Below are positions 56,164 through 64,000 of a stretch of 64,000 bases of DNA, piece by piece. The position numbers and the translations under genes were made by a program. Origin of the DNA: Streptomyces sp. NBC_01317 (GTDB taxonomy: Bacteria > Actinomycetota > Actinomycetes > Streptomycetales > Streptomycetaceae). The DNA is taken from the NCBI RefSeq assembly GCF_035961655.1, contig NZ_CP108393.1, positions 310,001-374,000 of the forward strand, written 5' to 3'. The notes under the pieces are model-generated. The model was given only the letters and a program-made list of their open reading frames with translations. It had not been told where the DNA came from and did not search any database. The stretch's first letter is position 1. The number at the start of each line of letters is the position of its first letter.

Positions 56164-56805
56164 ATGGCAACACAGGAGCGCGCCATCCGGACGCGCATGG
56201 CGATTCTGGAGGCGGCCGGCGCGGTCTTCGACGAGTTCGGCTACTCCTCCACGACCCTCACCATGGTTCTGGAACGCGCTGAGGTCACCAAGGGTGCCCT
56301 GTATTTCCACTTCCAGTCGAAGGAAGCTCTGGCGCAGGCGGTCCTGGACGAGCAGGTACAGCTCGGCACCGTACCCCCACAGGCCTCCAAGCTCCAGGAA
56401 GTCATCGACATCACCTTCGCGGTGGCCCACCGGCTCCTGGACAACGCACTGCTCAGGGGAAGCGTCCGGCTCACCGTGGACCAGGGTGCTCCCCCCGGCG
56501 TCGACCACAGCGGCCCCTTCCGCCAGTGGCCCGTCCATCTGGTGTCGCTGATGGAAGAGGCACGCGCGCAGGGTGAGTTGCTCCCCAGCGTGCGCCCGCA
56601 GGACACCGTCGAACTGCTGGTCGGTGCCTTCGCCGGCATCCAGCTGATGTCCCGCGCCCTGACGAATCGCGAGGATCTCGGGCGGCGGATATCGATACTG
56701 TGGGGACACATCCTGCCCAGCATCGCGGTCCCGGGCCTGATGCCGAGCATCGACACCGCGCCCGACCGCGGGGTACGGGTCACCGAGGCGATCATGGCGG
56801 CCTGA
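56164..56805 (+). CDS. GBL-receptor-like TetR regulator, second
   Basis: 213 aa from the ATG at 56164 after GGAAGGGTCATTC. MATQERAIRTRMAILEAAGAVFDEFGYSSTTLTMVLERAEVTKGALYFHFQSKEALAQAVLDEQ is a strong ScbR/ArpA-type N-terminus. The ligand domain includes RLTVDQGAPPGVDHSGPFRQW, with the Trp region that contacts butyrolactone, and HLVSLMEEARAQGELLPSVRPQDTVELLVGAFAGIQLMSRALTNREDLGRR. Of the two receptors in the window this one looks closer to true GBL receptors. It sits beside the pigment operon. Confidence 0.88.
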   Translation: MATQERAIRTRMAILEAAGAVFDEFGYSSTTLTMVLERAEVTKGALYFHFQSKEALAQAVLDEQVQLGTVPPQASKLQEVIDITFAVAHRLLDNALLRGSVRLTVDQGAPPGVDHSGPFRQWPVHLVSLMEEARAQGELLPSVRPQDTVELLVGAFAGIQLMSRALTNREDLGRRISILWGHILPSIAVPGLMPSIDTAPDRGVRVTEAIMAA

Positions 56806-56861
56806 TCCGGTGAGCGGGCCTTCCCACCTGGTGAGCGGGCCCTCCCCCGTCCGGAACCCCT

Positions 56862-56887
56862 CCCCCTTCCGGAATAAGGAAAGGGGC
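56862..56887 (+). terminator. Hairpin after the second TetR gene
   Basis: CCCCTTCC (56863-56870) pairs with GGAAAGGGG (56878-56886), with one bulged A and loop GGAATAA. A direct repeat of GGTGAGCGGGCC precedes it. Confidence 0.55.
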
Positions 56888-56919
56888 TCCCGGCGCTTCA
56901 GCTGAGGGCATAGGGTGAC

Positions 56920-57115
56920 GAGTGCAGTTGGTTCGCCCTGTCAGCCAGACAGCGGCGTCGTAAGAGGGAACCCGGTGGGAATCCGGGACTGCCCCGCAGC
57001 GGTGAGTGGGAACGACCGCCGTCATCAGCACTGGGCCCGGATCGGGTCTGGGAAGCGACGGCCAGTAGGTGTCTCGTCCGTAGAGACGCGCCCACGAGTC
57101 CGAAGACCTGCCACT
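56920..57115 (+). ncRNA. Cobalamin riboswitch upstream of metE
   Basis: Conserved cobalamin elements appear in order: CCCGGTGGGAATCCGGGACT, GCCCCGCAGCGGTGAGTGG, CACTGGGCCCGGATCGGG, TCTGGGAAGCGACGGCC, and the B12 box GAGTCCGAAGACCTGCC at 57096-57112. In actinomycetes it shuts off the B12-independent methionine synthase when adenosylcobalamin is available. It ends about 180 nt before the metE start, leaving room for an expression platform. Confidence 0.92.
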
Positions 57116-57291
57116 GCCCGCGCGCGAACACCGTGCGCGGAGATCCCGGTGACCTCGTGGGCGGGTCGGCGTACATATCAGGCGGTCACGCGCACCCGGA
57201 CACCCGGGACGTGATCCGTCCGGTCTGTGGCTCCTCTCGTGCCCTCGACCGTCCCCGGGACGGCAGAGAACCGCTCGCGAAGGAGAGTTCT

Positions 57292-59616
57292 GTGACAGAC
57301 AAGTCCGCAGCCGCGGCAGCACGGGCGACCGTGCACGGCTACCCCCGCCAGGGCCAGAACCGTGAACTGAAGAAGGCCGTCGAGGGCTACTGGAAAGGCA
57401 CCGTCGGCGCCGACGCGTTGCGCGACACGGCCGCCGGACTGCGCCGTACGAACTGGCGCCGCCTCGCCGACGCCGGCATCCACGAGGTTCCCACCGGCGA
57501 CTTCTCGTTGTACGACCACGTCCTCGACACCAGCGTCTTGGTCGGCGCGATCCCCGCACGCCACCGCGCCGCCGTCGCGGCGGACGCCCTCGACGGGTAT
57601 TTCGCGATGGCGCGCGGCACGCAGGACGTCGCGCCGCTGGAGATGACCAAGTGGTTCGACACGAACTACCACTACCTCGTCCCCGAGCTGGGCCCGGACA
57701 CCGTGTTCACCGCCGATTCCACCAAGCCGGTCGCCGAGCTGAGGGAAGCCCTCGCGCTGGGCCTCGCGGCGCGGCCCGTGCTCGTGGGCCCGGTCACCTA
57801 TCTGCTGCTGGCCAAGCCCGCCCCCGGTGTCGCCCCGGACTTCGAGCCGCTGACGCTGCTCGACCGGCTGCTCCCGGTGTACGCGGAAGTCCTGGCCGAC
57901 CTGCGCGCCGCCGGCGCCGAGTGGGCGCAGCTCGACGAGCCCGCGCTCGTCGAGGACAGGACCCCGGCGGAGCTGAACGCCACGGCCCGCGCCTACCGGG
58001 ACCTCGGCGCGCTGACCGACCGGCCGAAGCTGCTGGTCGCGTCGTACTTCGACCGGCTCGGCAAGGCCCTGCCCGTCCTCGCCAAGGCACCCGTCGAAGG
58101 GCTTGCCCTCGACTTCACGGGACCGGCCGCCGCGAACCTCGACGCCCTGGGCGCCGTGGGCGGCCTGCCGGGCAAGCGCCTGGTCGCGGGCGTCGTCAAC
58201 GGCCGCAACATCTGGATCAACGACTTCGAGAAGTCGTTGTCGGTCCTCGGTACGCTCCTCGGGCTCGCCGACCGCGTCGACGTGTCCTCCTCCTGCTCGC
58301 TCCTGCACGTCCCGCTCGACGTCACGGCGGAGCGGGACATCGATCCGCAGATCCTCCGCTGGCTCGCCTTCGCGCGCCAGAAGACGGAGGAGGTCGTCAC
58401 GCTGGCGCGCGGTCTCGCGCAGGGCACCGACACGATCGCCGCCGAACTCACCGCGAACCGCGCCGACCTGGTCTCGCGCGCCGGTTCCGCGCTCACCAAC
58501 GACCCGGCGGTACGGGCCCGCGCCACGGCGGTCACCGACGCCGACGGGCACCGCGCCGCACCGTACCCGGAGCGGGCGACGGCCCAGCGTGCCCACCTCG
58601 GGCTGCCGTTGCTGCCGACCACCACCATCGGCTCGTTCCCGCAGACGAACGAACTGCGCACCGCACGCGCCGACCTGCGCGCGGGACGTATCGACACGGC
58701 GGGGTACGACGAGCGCATCGAGGCCGAGATCCGTGAGGTCCTCGCCTTCCAGGAGAAGGCCGGCATCGACGTGCTGGTGCACGGCGAGCCCGAACGCAAC
58801 GACATGGTCCAGTACTTCGCCGAGCAGCTGACCGGCTACCTCGCGACCCGGCAGGGGTGGGTGCAGTCGTACGGCACCCGTTACGTGCGCCCGCCGATCC
58901 TGGCCGGGGACATCTCGCGCCCCGAGCCGATGACCGTGCGCTGGACCACGTACGCGCAGTCGGTCACCGACCGGCCGGTCAAGGGCATGCTCACCGGCCC
59001 TGTCACCATGCTGGCCTGGTCCTTCGTCCGTGACGACCAGCCGCTCGGCGACACCGCCCTCCAGGTCGCGCTCGCGCTGCGCGACGAGGTGAACGACTTG
59101 GAGGCAGCCGGGACTTCGGTCATCCAGGTGGACGAGCCCGCGCTGCGCGAGACGCTGCCGCTGCGTGCCGACGACCGCCAGGAGTATCTCGACTGGGCGA
59201 CCGAGGCCTTCCGTATCACCACCGGCGGGGTCCTCCCGGCCACCCAGATCCACACACACATGTGCTACGCGGAGTTCGGGGACATCGTCCAGGCCATCAA
59301 GGATCTGGACGCGGACGTGATCAGCCTGGAGGCGGCGCGGTCGCACATGCAGGTCGCCGGCGAACTGGCGGCGGCGGGCTATCCGCGCGAGGTGGGCCCC
59401 GGGGTCTACGACATCCACTCCCCCCGCGTGCCCTCCGCCCAGGAGGCGGCGGCCCTGCTGCGCAAGGGACTTGAGGCGGTGCCGGCCGAGCGGCTGTGGG
59501 TCAACCCGGACTGCGGGCTGAAGACCCGCGGCTGGACCGAGGTGCGCGCCTCGCTGGAGAACCTGGTCGAGGCCGCCCGTGAGGTCCGGGGCACCCTGCC
59601 CACCCGCACTTCCTGA
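57292..59616 (+). CDS. metE: Cobalamin-independent methionine synthase
   Basis: 774 aa from the GTG at 57292 after AAGGAGAGTTC. MetE is a double TIM barrel: an N-terminal half with YPRQGQNRELKKAVEGYW and a catalytic C-terminal half from LPLLPTTTIGSFPQTNELR. Zinc ligands are seen in IQIHTHMCYAEFGD and VNPDCGLKTRGW, and the folate/homocysteine site in PVTMLAWSFVRDDQP. It transfers methyl from 5-methyl-THF triglutamate to homocysteine. Governed by the riboswitch upstream. Followed by a palindromic terminator. Confidence 0.95.
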   Translation: MTDKSAAAAARATVHGYPRQGQNRELKKAVEGYWKGTVGADALRDTAAGLRRTNWRRLADAGIHEVPTGDFSLYDHVLDTSVLVGAIPARHRAAVAADALDGYFAMARGTQDVAPLEMTKWFDTNYHYLVPELGPDTVFTADSTKPVAELREALALGLAARPVLVGPVTYLLLAKPAPGVAPDFEPLTLLDRLLPVYAEVLADLRAAGAEWAQLDEPALVEDRTPAELNATARAYRDLGALTDRPKLLVASYFDRLGKALPVLAKAPVEGLALDFTGPAAANLDALGAVGGLPGKRLVAGVVNGRNIWINDFEKSLSVLGTLLGLADRVDVSSSCSLLHVPLDVTAERDIDPQILRWLAFARQKTEEVVTLARGLAQGTDTIAAELTANRADLVSRAGSALTNDPAVRARATAVTDADGHRAAPYPERATAQRAHLGLPLLPTTTIGSFPQTNELRTARADLRAGRIDTAGYDERIEAEIREVLAFQEKAGIDVLVHGEPERNDMVQYFAEQLTGYLATRQGWVQSYGTRYVRPPILAGDISRPEPMTVRWTTYAQSVTDRPVKGMLTGPVTMLAWSFVRDDQPLGDTALQVALALRDEVNDLEAAGTSVIQVDEPALRETLPLRADDRQEYLDWATEAFRITTGGVLPATQIHTHMCYAEFGDIVQAIKDLDADVISLEAARSHMQVAGELAAAGYPREVGPGVYDIHSPRVPSAQEAAALLRKGLEAVPAERLWVNPDCGLKTRGWTEVRASLENLVEAAREVRGTLPTRTS

Positions 59617-59622
59617 CCCGAG

Positions 59623-59642
59623 CCGGGGCCGGCCGGCCCCGG
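59623..59642 (+). terminator. Palindromic terminator after metE
   Basis: CCGGGGCC, GGCC, GGCCCCGG: perfect stem starting 7 nt after the metE stop. Confidence 0.65.
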
Positions 59643-59769
59643 AACCGGAACGACCCGGCGGCGGCCGGGGCGGACAGACCGGATGTTTCCTGACATCCGG
59701 CCAACTGTTCCGCTCGGGCCGCCGTCAGGCGTTGTGGCGGTCCAGGTCCGCAGACGGTACGGTCGCGTG

Positions 59770-59862
59770 GACATGACGACGGTGTGACGGAAGTCCGGTG
59801 AGAATCCGGCACGGTCGCGCCACTGTGTACCCGTACCTCTGCGGGAAGTCAGACCCGGCACC
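59770..59862 (+). ncRNA. Cobalamin riboswitch upstream of cbtBA
   Basis: GGAAGTCCGGTGAGAATCCG, the short GCGCCACTGTGTACCC segment and the B12-box-like GCGGGAAGTCAGACCC mark a compact cobalamin riboswitch. It precedes cbtB by about 50 nt. Together with 56920-57115 it puts methionine synthesis and cobalt uptake under the same signal. Confidence 0.9.
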
Positions 59863-59912
59863 TTCGTCTCAAGCACCACGATCGGGACGCGTGTTCCCCA
59901 GGAGGTTCGGCC

Positions 59913-60131
59913 ATGGCACACTCCGCTGCCCCCACGACAGCCGCAACACCGGCTCTCACTCCCCTCTCGCTCAAGGAGATAGCCCCGTGGGCGCTCTTCT
60001 TCGGCGTGCTGATGCTCGTCCTGCTCTACTTCGTCGGCGCGGAACAGGGTGCCCTGTCCGTCATCTCAGGTGAGAGCGTGCACGAATGGGTCCACGACGG
60101 ACGCCATCTGCTCGGTTTCCCCTGCCACTGA
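59913..60131 (+). CDS. cbtB: CbtB, small cobalt transporter subunit
   Basis: 72 aa, ATG after CCAGGAGGTTCGGCC. One TM helix (IAPWALFFGVLMLVLLYFVGAEQG) and a C-terminal HEWVHDGRHLLGFPCH with several His and a Cys are the CbtB hallmarks; the His-rich tail probably collects Co2+. Located directly after the cobalamin riboswitch and 21 bp before cbtA. Confidence 0.92.
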   Translation: MAHSAAPTTAATPALTPLSLKEIAPWALFFGVLMLVLLYFVGAEQGALSVISGESVHEWVHDGRHLLGFPCH

Positions 60132-60152
60132 CCGGCCGGGAGACCCTTTCTC

Positions 60153-60932
60153 ATGAACTCCGTATCTGTCCGCGCCCTGCTCGTGCGCGGCATGCTCGCC
60201 GGCCTCGCCGCCGGTGTGCTCGCCCTCGTGGTCGCCTATCTGCTCGGTGAGCCCTCCGTGGACGCGGCCATCGCGTTCGAGGAGGCGCACAGCCACGAGC
60301 ACGGCGGCGAGGAACTCGTCAGCCGTTCCCTCCAGTCCACCGCGGGCCTCGCCACCGGTGTGCTCATCTTCGGCATCGCGGTCGGGGGCATCGCCGCCCT
60401 GGTGTTCTGTTACGCCCTGGGCCGCGTCGGCCGGTTCGGACCGCGGGCGACCGCTGTCCTGCTGGCCGTCGGCGCGCTGCTGACGGTGTACGTCGTACCG
60501 TTCCTCAAGTACCCGGCCAACCCGCCCGCCGTCGGCAACGGCGACACCATCGGGAAGCGGACGACGCTCTACTTCCTGATGATCGTGCTGAGTCTCCTGC
60601 TCGCGGCCGGCGCGCTCCTGCTCGGCCGGCGGCTCGCGCCGCGCCTGGGCAACTGGAACGCGACGGTGGCGGCGGGGGCCGCCTTCGTGGTCGCCGTCGG
60701 ACTGGCCTACGGCTTCCTGCCGACGATCAACGAGGTGCCCAAGGACTTCCCGGCCACGCTGATCTGGGAGTTCCGGCTGTCTTCGCTCGCCGTCCAGGTC
60801 ACCCTGTGGACGACGTTCGGGCTGCTCTTCGGCCACCTCGCCGAGCGGCTCCTCGTCCCGAGGACCGACCGGGTCGCCGTCCCCGCCGGTACGTCCGGGG
60901 TGGAGCCGAAGGCCACCGCCGCCGCGGGCTGA
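60153..60932 (+). CDS. cbtA: CbtA, cobalt transporter membrane subunit
   Basis: 259 aa. About five to six TM helices (LVRGMLAGLAAGVLALVVAYLLG, GLATGVLIFGIAVGGIAALVFCYALG and so on) and the metal-binding loop EEAHSHEHGGEELVSRSLQ after TM1 identify CbtA. YVVPFLKYPANPPAVGNGDTIGKRT and FLPTINEVPKDFPATLIWEFRLSS are conserved periplasmic and inner regions. It works with CbtB to import cobalt for B12 synthesis. Confidence 0.93.
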   Translation: MNSVSVRALLVRGMLAGLAAGVLALVVAYLLGEPSVDAAIAFEEAHSHEHGGEELVSRSLQSTAGLATGVLIFGIAVGGIAALVFCYALGRVGRFGPRATAVLLAVGALLTVYVVPFLKYPANPPAVGNGDTIGKRTTLYFLMIVLSLLLAAGALLLGRRLAPRLGNWNATVAAGAAFVVAVGLAYGFLPTINEVPKDFPATLIWEFRLSSLAVQVTLWTTFGLLFGHLAERLLVPRTDRVAVPAGTSGVEPKATAAAG

Positions 60933-60984
60933 GGGCCATGGGGCGTCCCGGCGGGTCAGGCCGCCGGGAGCTCCGGTCCGGGGC

Positions 60985-61300
60985 GTGGCACGCTCGCCCT
61001 GACGACCCACCGGTGCGTGATCGTCCCCCTCTACCTGAAGTACGTGGCCACGCGCGGCGCCGGACTCACCCGCGAACTCGTCGGGATCGGCGCGGGTCGG
61101 TCCACTGGATCGGCGGGCCGCTGGGGTCGTGGATGGCGGACGACCAGGTAACCGCCGGCGCCCTCACCGACGCCCTGATCGCCATGGCGGTGGTCATGGT
61201 CCTGACCTGTACGACCTCACTCGCCGCGCGGGCCTGGGGCGTCCGCCGCCACGCGGTGTCGCCGGGCGGCCGGGCGGGGCCGGCTGATCGCGATCGTGAT
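60985..61300 (+). pseudogene. Remnant of an MFS-type transporter
   Basis: Between cbtA and the LysR gene, pieces of a membrane protein are legible in two different frames. One frame gives IVPLYLKYVATRGAGLTRELVGIGAG. Near 61100 the reading shifts to VHWIGGPLGSWMADDQVTAGALTDALIAMAVVMVLTCTTSLAARAW, which ends in frame without a transporter C-terminus. IGGPLG-W-AD is typical of MFS permeases. The N-terminal and middle helices are gone, so the gene has been deleted and frameshifted. A neighbouring LysR regulator may once have controlled it. Confidence 0.6.
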
Positions 61301-61442
61301 CACGGGAGGGGACGTCGGTCTCGTAAGCCAGGTGCCCCGGGGTCGTCATACCCTGGGGGCATCAGGACGATTCGACCTGTCCGGACCGTGCGACTTGTCA
61401 GGCCCGTCCGACCTGCCCGACCTGTCCGACCTGGGAGAGCCG

Positions 61443-62326
61443 TGGACGTCGATCTGAGGAAGCTCCGCTACTTCGTCGCGGTGGCCGAGGAACTGCACTT
61501 CGGGCGGGCCGCCGAGCGGCTCCACATCGCCCAGCCGGTCCTCTCCCGCCAGATCCGCGCGCTGGAGCAGGAGCTGCGCGTCCAGCTCCTCACCCGGGAC
61601 CGGCGCTCGACCGCGCTCACCCCGGCCGGGGAGCAGGTGCGGAAGGACGCCGTGTCGCTGCTGGCCTCCGCCGAGGGTCTGCGGCGCCGGGCGCTGCGGG
61701 TCGCGGGCGGCACGGACCGGCTGACGGTCGGGTTCATGCCCGGCATCACGGTCACCGCCGCCGTCCAGGCGCTCACCGCGCGCCACCCGGGGCTGACGGT
61801 CGACGTCCTGCGGACGTCGTGGGACGACCAGACCCGGGCGGTGCGCGACGGGCGGGTCGACCTCAGCTTCGTACGGATGCCGGCCGACCGTGAGGACCTG
61901 TGCCTGCGCCCGCTGTTCCACGAGCCACGGGTCGCGGTCCTGCCGCGCGGGCACCGGCTCGCGGGGAAGCAGGCCGCCGGCATCGCCGACCTGGCAGGCG
62001 AGCGGCTGCTCCAGGACCCCGACGCCGTTCCCGAGTGGCGGGATCTGCCCCATCGGCCGCCGGACGAGGACCCGCGGCCGGTCCCTGTCGTCCGTACGGT
62101 CGAGGAGAAACTGGAATACGTGGCCGCACTCCAGGGGGTGGTCGTGCTGCCGCGCTCCACCGCCCTCTACTACACGCGCCCGGACCTCTGCCAGGTCACC
62201 CTGACCGACATCGAGCCCGGCCAGGTCTGCCTGGCCTGGAGCGCCCGGAACACGGGTCCGCTGACCCTGGAATTCGCCGACCTGGCGGTGGAGATCTACG
62301 CGGACGGTCCTGACCCTGTCTCCTGA
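61443..62326 (+). CDS. LysR-family transcriptional regulator
   Basis: 294 aa from the GTG at 61443 after GGGAGAGCC; the frame runs open further upstream but there encodes transporter remnant. VDVDLRKLRYFVAVAEELHFGRAAERLHIAQPVLSRQIRALEQEL is the LysR HTH. The substrate domain follows (RLTVGFMPGITVTAAVQAL, LRTSWDDQTRAVRDGRVDLSFVRMP, RPLFHEPRVAVLPRGHRLAG). Targets unknown. The neighbouring downstream gene is a SnoaL-like protein on the same strand, 143 bp away. Confidence 0.88.
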
Positions 62327-62469
62327 GCGTTCCGCCCACCCATTACCTCCGGCGTAATCGACGCTGTCCGGGACGCGAGGCAGGCTTGGGTTCACCGGGT
62401 CCCGGGCGGCGCACTCCGCCCGGGGCCCGGGTCCCCGACCGACCGAACCTCGATGGAGGCTGATTTCCC

Positions 62470-62847
62470 ATGTCCGTGACCCCTTACGAGACCGCCGTCA
62501 CCCGTTACTTCGAGGCCTGGAACGCCCCGTCCGCCGAGGCGCGCACAAAGGCGGTCGCGGCGGCCTGGAGCGAGGACGGCGGGTACACCGATCCGCTGGT
62601 GGACGTCAGCGGGCAGGAGGCGATCGCGGCCGTCGTGGCGGGGGCCAGGGAGCAGTTCCCCGGATTCACGTTCCGGCTCGCCGGGGCGGTCGACGGCCAC
62701 CACGGCGTCGCACGCTTCGGCTGGGAGCTGGTCTCCGACGCGGACAGCTCCGTCCCCGTCACCGGCTCCGACGTCCTCACGCTGGCCGGGGATGGCAGGA
62801 TCGACCGGGTGTACGGCTTCCTGGACCGGGTGCCGGCCGGCGCGTGA
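62470..62847 (+). CDS. SnoaL/NTF2-like protein
   Basis: 125 aa. The cone-shaped NTF2 fold is recognisable: YETAVTRYFEAWNAPSAEARTKAVAAAWSEDGGYTDPLVDVSGQEAIAAVVAGAREQFPGFTFRLAGAVDGHHGVARFGWEL, ending DVLTLAGDGRIDRVYGFLDRVPAG. Small alpha+beta barrels of this type bind or isomerise small molecules. No partner enzyme is encoded next to it. Start preceded by GATGGAGGCTGATTTCCC. Confidence 0.82.
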   Translation: MSVTPYETAVTRYFEAWNAPSAEARTKAVAAAWSEDGGYTDPLVDVSGQEAIAAVVAGAREQFPGFTFRLAGAVDGHHGVARFGWELVSDADSSVPVTGSDVLTLAGDGRIDRVYGFLDRVPAGA

Positions 62848-62939
62848 CCGGGGCGGGGGGCGGGAGGTCCAGGACGGGCGGGAGCCGTAGGAACGTGCCT
62901 CATCCCGGAGTCTTGTGAGAGCGCTCCCAGGGCGTCAGC

Positions 62940-63608
62940 ATGCTCCGTATGAACGTGCCTTCCGCTTCCGCCCCTTCCGCCCCTTCCGCCCCGCGCCCCG
63001 CTGTCCGCGCCTATCGCCGCGAGGATCTGCCCGCGCTGTTCGACATCTGCGTACGGACCGCGTACGAGGGCCAGGACTCACGACACCTCTACCCGGACCC
63101 GGACCTGATGCCGAGCATCTTCGCCGCTCCCTACGCCGTACTGGAGCCGGAGCTGACCTTCGTCCTGGACGACGGGCACGGTCAGGCCGTCGGATACGTC
63201 CTCGGCACGGCCGACACCGCGGCCTTCGCGCGGGCGTTCCGCTCGGTCTGGCTGCCGACGCTGACCGGCCGCTATCCGGCGCCGGCCGGCCCGCCCCGGA
63301 CACCGAGCGAGGAGATGATCGCCCTCATGCACGATCCGGAACGGCTGGTCCTGCCCGAGCTGGCCGCGTACCCCGCCCATCTCCACATCGACCTGCTCCC
63401 CGACTGGCAGCGGAAGGGCCACGGCCGGGCCCTCATGTTCCGGTTCCTCGGGGCGCTGCGGGACAGGGGGGTCGGCGCGGCCCATCTCTCGATGGTCACG
63501 GCGAACACGGCCGCCCGCGCCTTCTACGACCGGCTCGGCTTCCGGCCGATCGAGGTGCCGGATCCGGGTCCCCTCACGTATCTCGGCCGCTCGACCACGG
63601 TTGAGTAG
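62940..63608 (+). CDS. GNAT-family N-acetyltransferase
   Basis: 222 aa from the ATG at 62940 (a second ATG at 62949 may be used). VRAYRREDLPALFDICVRTA opens a GNAT domain; LTFVLDDGHGQAVGYVLGTADT is the central sheet, HLHIDLLPDWQRKGHGRALMFRFL the acetyl-CoA loop (Q/R-x-x-G-x-G), and VTANTAARAFYDRLGFRPIEV the C-terminal motif. Related to Streptomyces proteins annotated as GNAT/O-GlcNAcase acetyltransferase-like. Acceptor unknown. Confidence 0.86.
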   Translation: MLRMNVPSASAPSAPSAPRPAVRAYRREDLPALFDICVRTAYEGQDSRHLYPDPDLMPSIFAAPYAVLEPELTFVLDDGHGQAVGYVLGTADTAAFARAFRSVWLPTLTGRYPAPAGPPRTPSEEMIALMHDPERLVLPELAAYPAHLHIDLLPDWQRKGHGRALMFRFLGALRDRGVGAAHLSMVTANTAARAFYDRLGFRPIEVPDPGPLTYLGRSTTVE

Positions 63609-63639
63609 CCGTACCCATCCGATCCCCGCGTCGGCGCTG

Positions 63640-64000
63640 GACGCCGGCCACCACCACCGAGGACATCAAGGCCGCCATCCGGACAAGCTGCCGCTGACCG
63701 GCCCGGACCTGTCCTCCGGGCGCCTCACGGCCGGCCAGGGACTGCTGAAGCACACCGTCCACCTGGACGAACTCTCCCACCGCTTCGCATCCGAGTGGCT
63801 TGCCGAGCGGTACCGCCGGTGGCCAGCGGCCACCAACACCCGCCTCCTGATCAGCCCGTAGTCCGCGTTCGACATCAACAACCCCGCCATCAGCGCCACA
63901 ATGCTCGGGAAGGTCTTCAGACGGGCCGACTTGACCATGCAGCAGGTACGCCAGGACCGGATCCTCTACGAAGCCCGCGAGCGCGAGGACCCGCTCCCGC
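63640..64000 (+). pseudogene. Broken site-specific recombinase/integrase fragment
   Basis: In the frame of 63601, LTGPDLSSGRLTAGQGLLKHTVHLDELSHRFASEWLAERYRRWPAATNTRLLIS reads like the middle of Streptomyces tyrosine-recombinase-like proteins. A TAG at 63859-63861 interrupts it. The same frame continues SAFDINNPAISATMLGKVFRRADLTMQQVRQDRILYEAREREDP to the window edge. There is no start region or upstream domain. This is a nonsense-interrupted, 5'-truncated relic of a mobile element. Confidence 0.6.

Noticed and set aside
57178..59418. 746-codon open frame antisense to metE
   Set aside because: Low-complexity composition and complete overlap with unmistakable MetE sequence.
61360..61435. Short tandem CCGACCTG-like repeats before the LysR gene
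   Set aside because: Irregular spacing and many mismatches; probably compositional, no clear function.
1..64000. CRISPR arrays, tRNA or rRNA genes, intact insertion sequences
   Set aside because: None seen: no regularly spaced repeats, cloverleaf-like segments or transposase with terminal inverted repeats.

Overview
The window is high-GC actinobacterial DNA. Codon bias, GTG/TTG starts, two SARP regulators, a gamma-butyrolactone (GBL) pair, rppA and twin cobalamin riboswitches all point to a Streptomyces chromosome. No rRNA, tRNA, CRISPR array or intact mobile element was seen. The only traces of mobile or decayed DNA are a degraded transporter near 61 kb and a broken recombinase fragment at the right edge.

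Layout. 0-8 kb: a leaderless 24-codon Cys-containing leader peptide with competing hairpins, pointing left out of the window; a DsbA-like/Rrf2 operon with similar operator-like sequences on both sides; a cupin, a lipoprotein, an FG-GAP protein and a MurE-type ligase. 8-21 kb: a DUF2510 protein, acyl-CoA carboxyltransferase and malonyl-CoA synthetase (matB), a DNA alkylation repair protein, cysteine-free L31/L33 paralogues, secreted proteins, a MarR locus, cold shock protein, aldo/keto reductase, a His-rich protein, a HemK-like methyltransferase and DUF1772. 21-22 kb: metF.

22.4-43.4 kb: a biosynthetic gene cluster I cannot match to a known product. A leftward 12-gene operon encodes, in transcription order, an alpha-oxoamine synthase (AONS), ketosynthase, MaoC dehydratase, adenylating enzyme, carrier protein, TrpD-like, TrpA-like, EctC-like, acyl-CoA dehydrogenase, TrpF-like, TrpC-like and a hydrolase. 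A second leftward operon encodes a carrier protein, KAS III and ketoreductase. A rightward operon encodes a CFA-type methyltransferase, Baeyer-Villiger-type monooxygenase, Tat-exported FAD oxidase, SRPBCC protein, hydrolase and phosphopantetheinyl transferase. A SARP sits between the leftward operons. Both divergent control regions carry CGCAACA-type repeats with 11-bp phasing, as expected of SARP sites. My reading is that an amino acid is loaded on a carrier protein and oxidised, extended by a type II FAS-like set and released by the AONS. A dedicated TrpD/F/C/A-like ring-building cassette supplies another building block. The TrpD anthranilate pocket is altered, so its substrate may not be anthranilate.

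43.3-51 kb: AraC regulator, DUF1772, hemerythrin, NmrA-like reductase, ActIII-type ketoreductase, a second SARP, and a divergent GBL receptor/AfsA pair with palindromic operators. 51-57 kb: PrsW protease, a membrane-anchored protein, and the cupin-P450-rppA set for flaviolin-type pigment, followed by a second GBL-receptor-like regulator. 57-61 kb: metE and cbtBA, each behind a cobalamin riboswitch. 61-64 kb: transporter pseudogene, LysR, SnoaL-like, GNAT and a recombinase remnant.

All functions are inferred by reading sequence; no database search was run.
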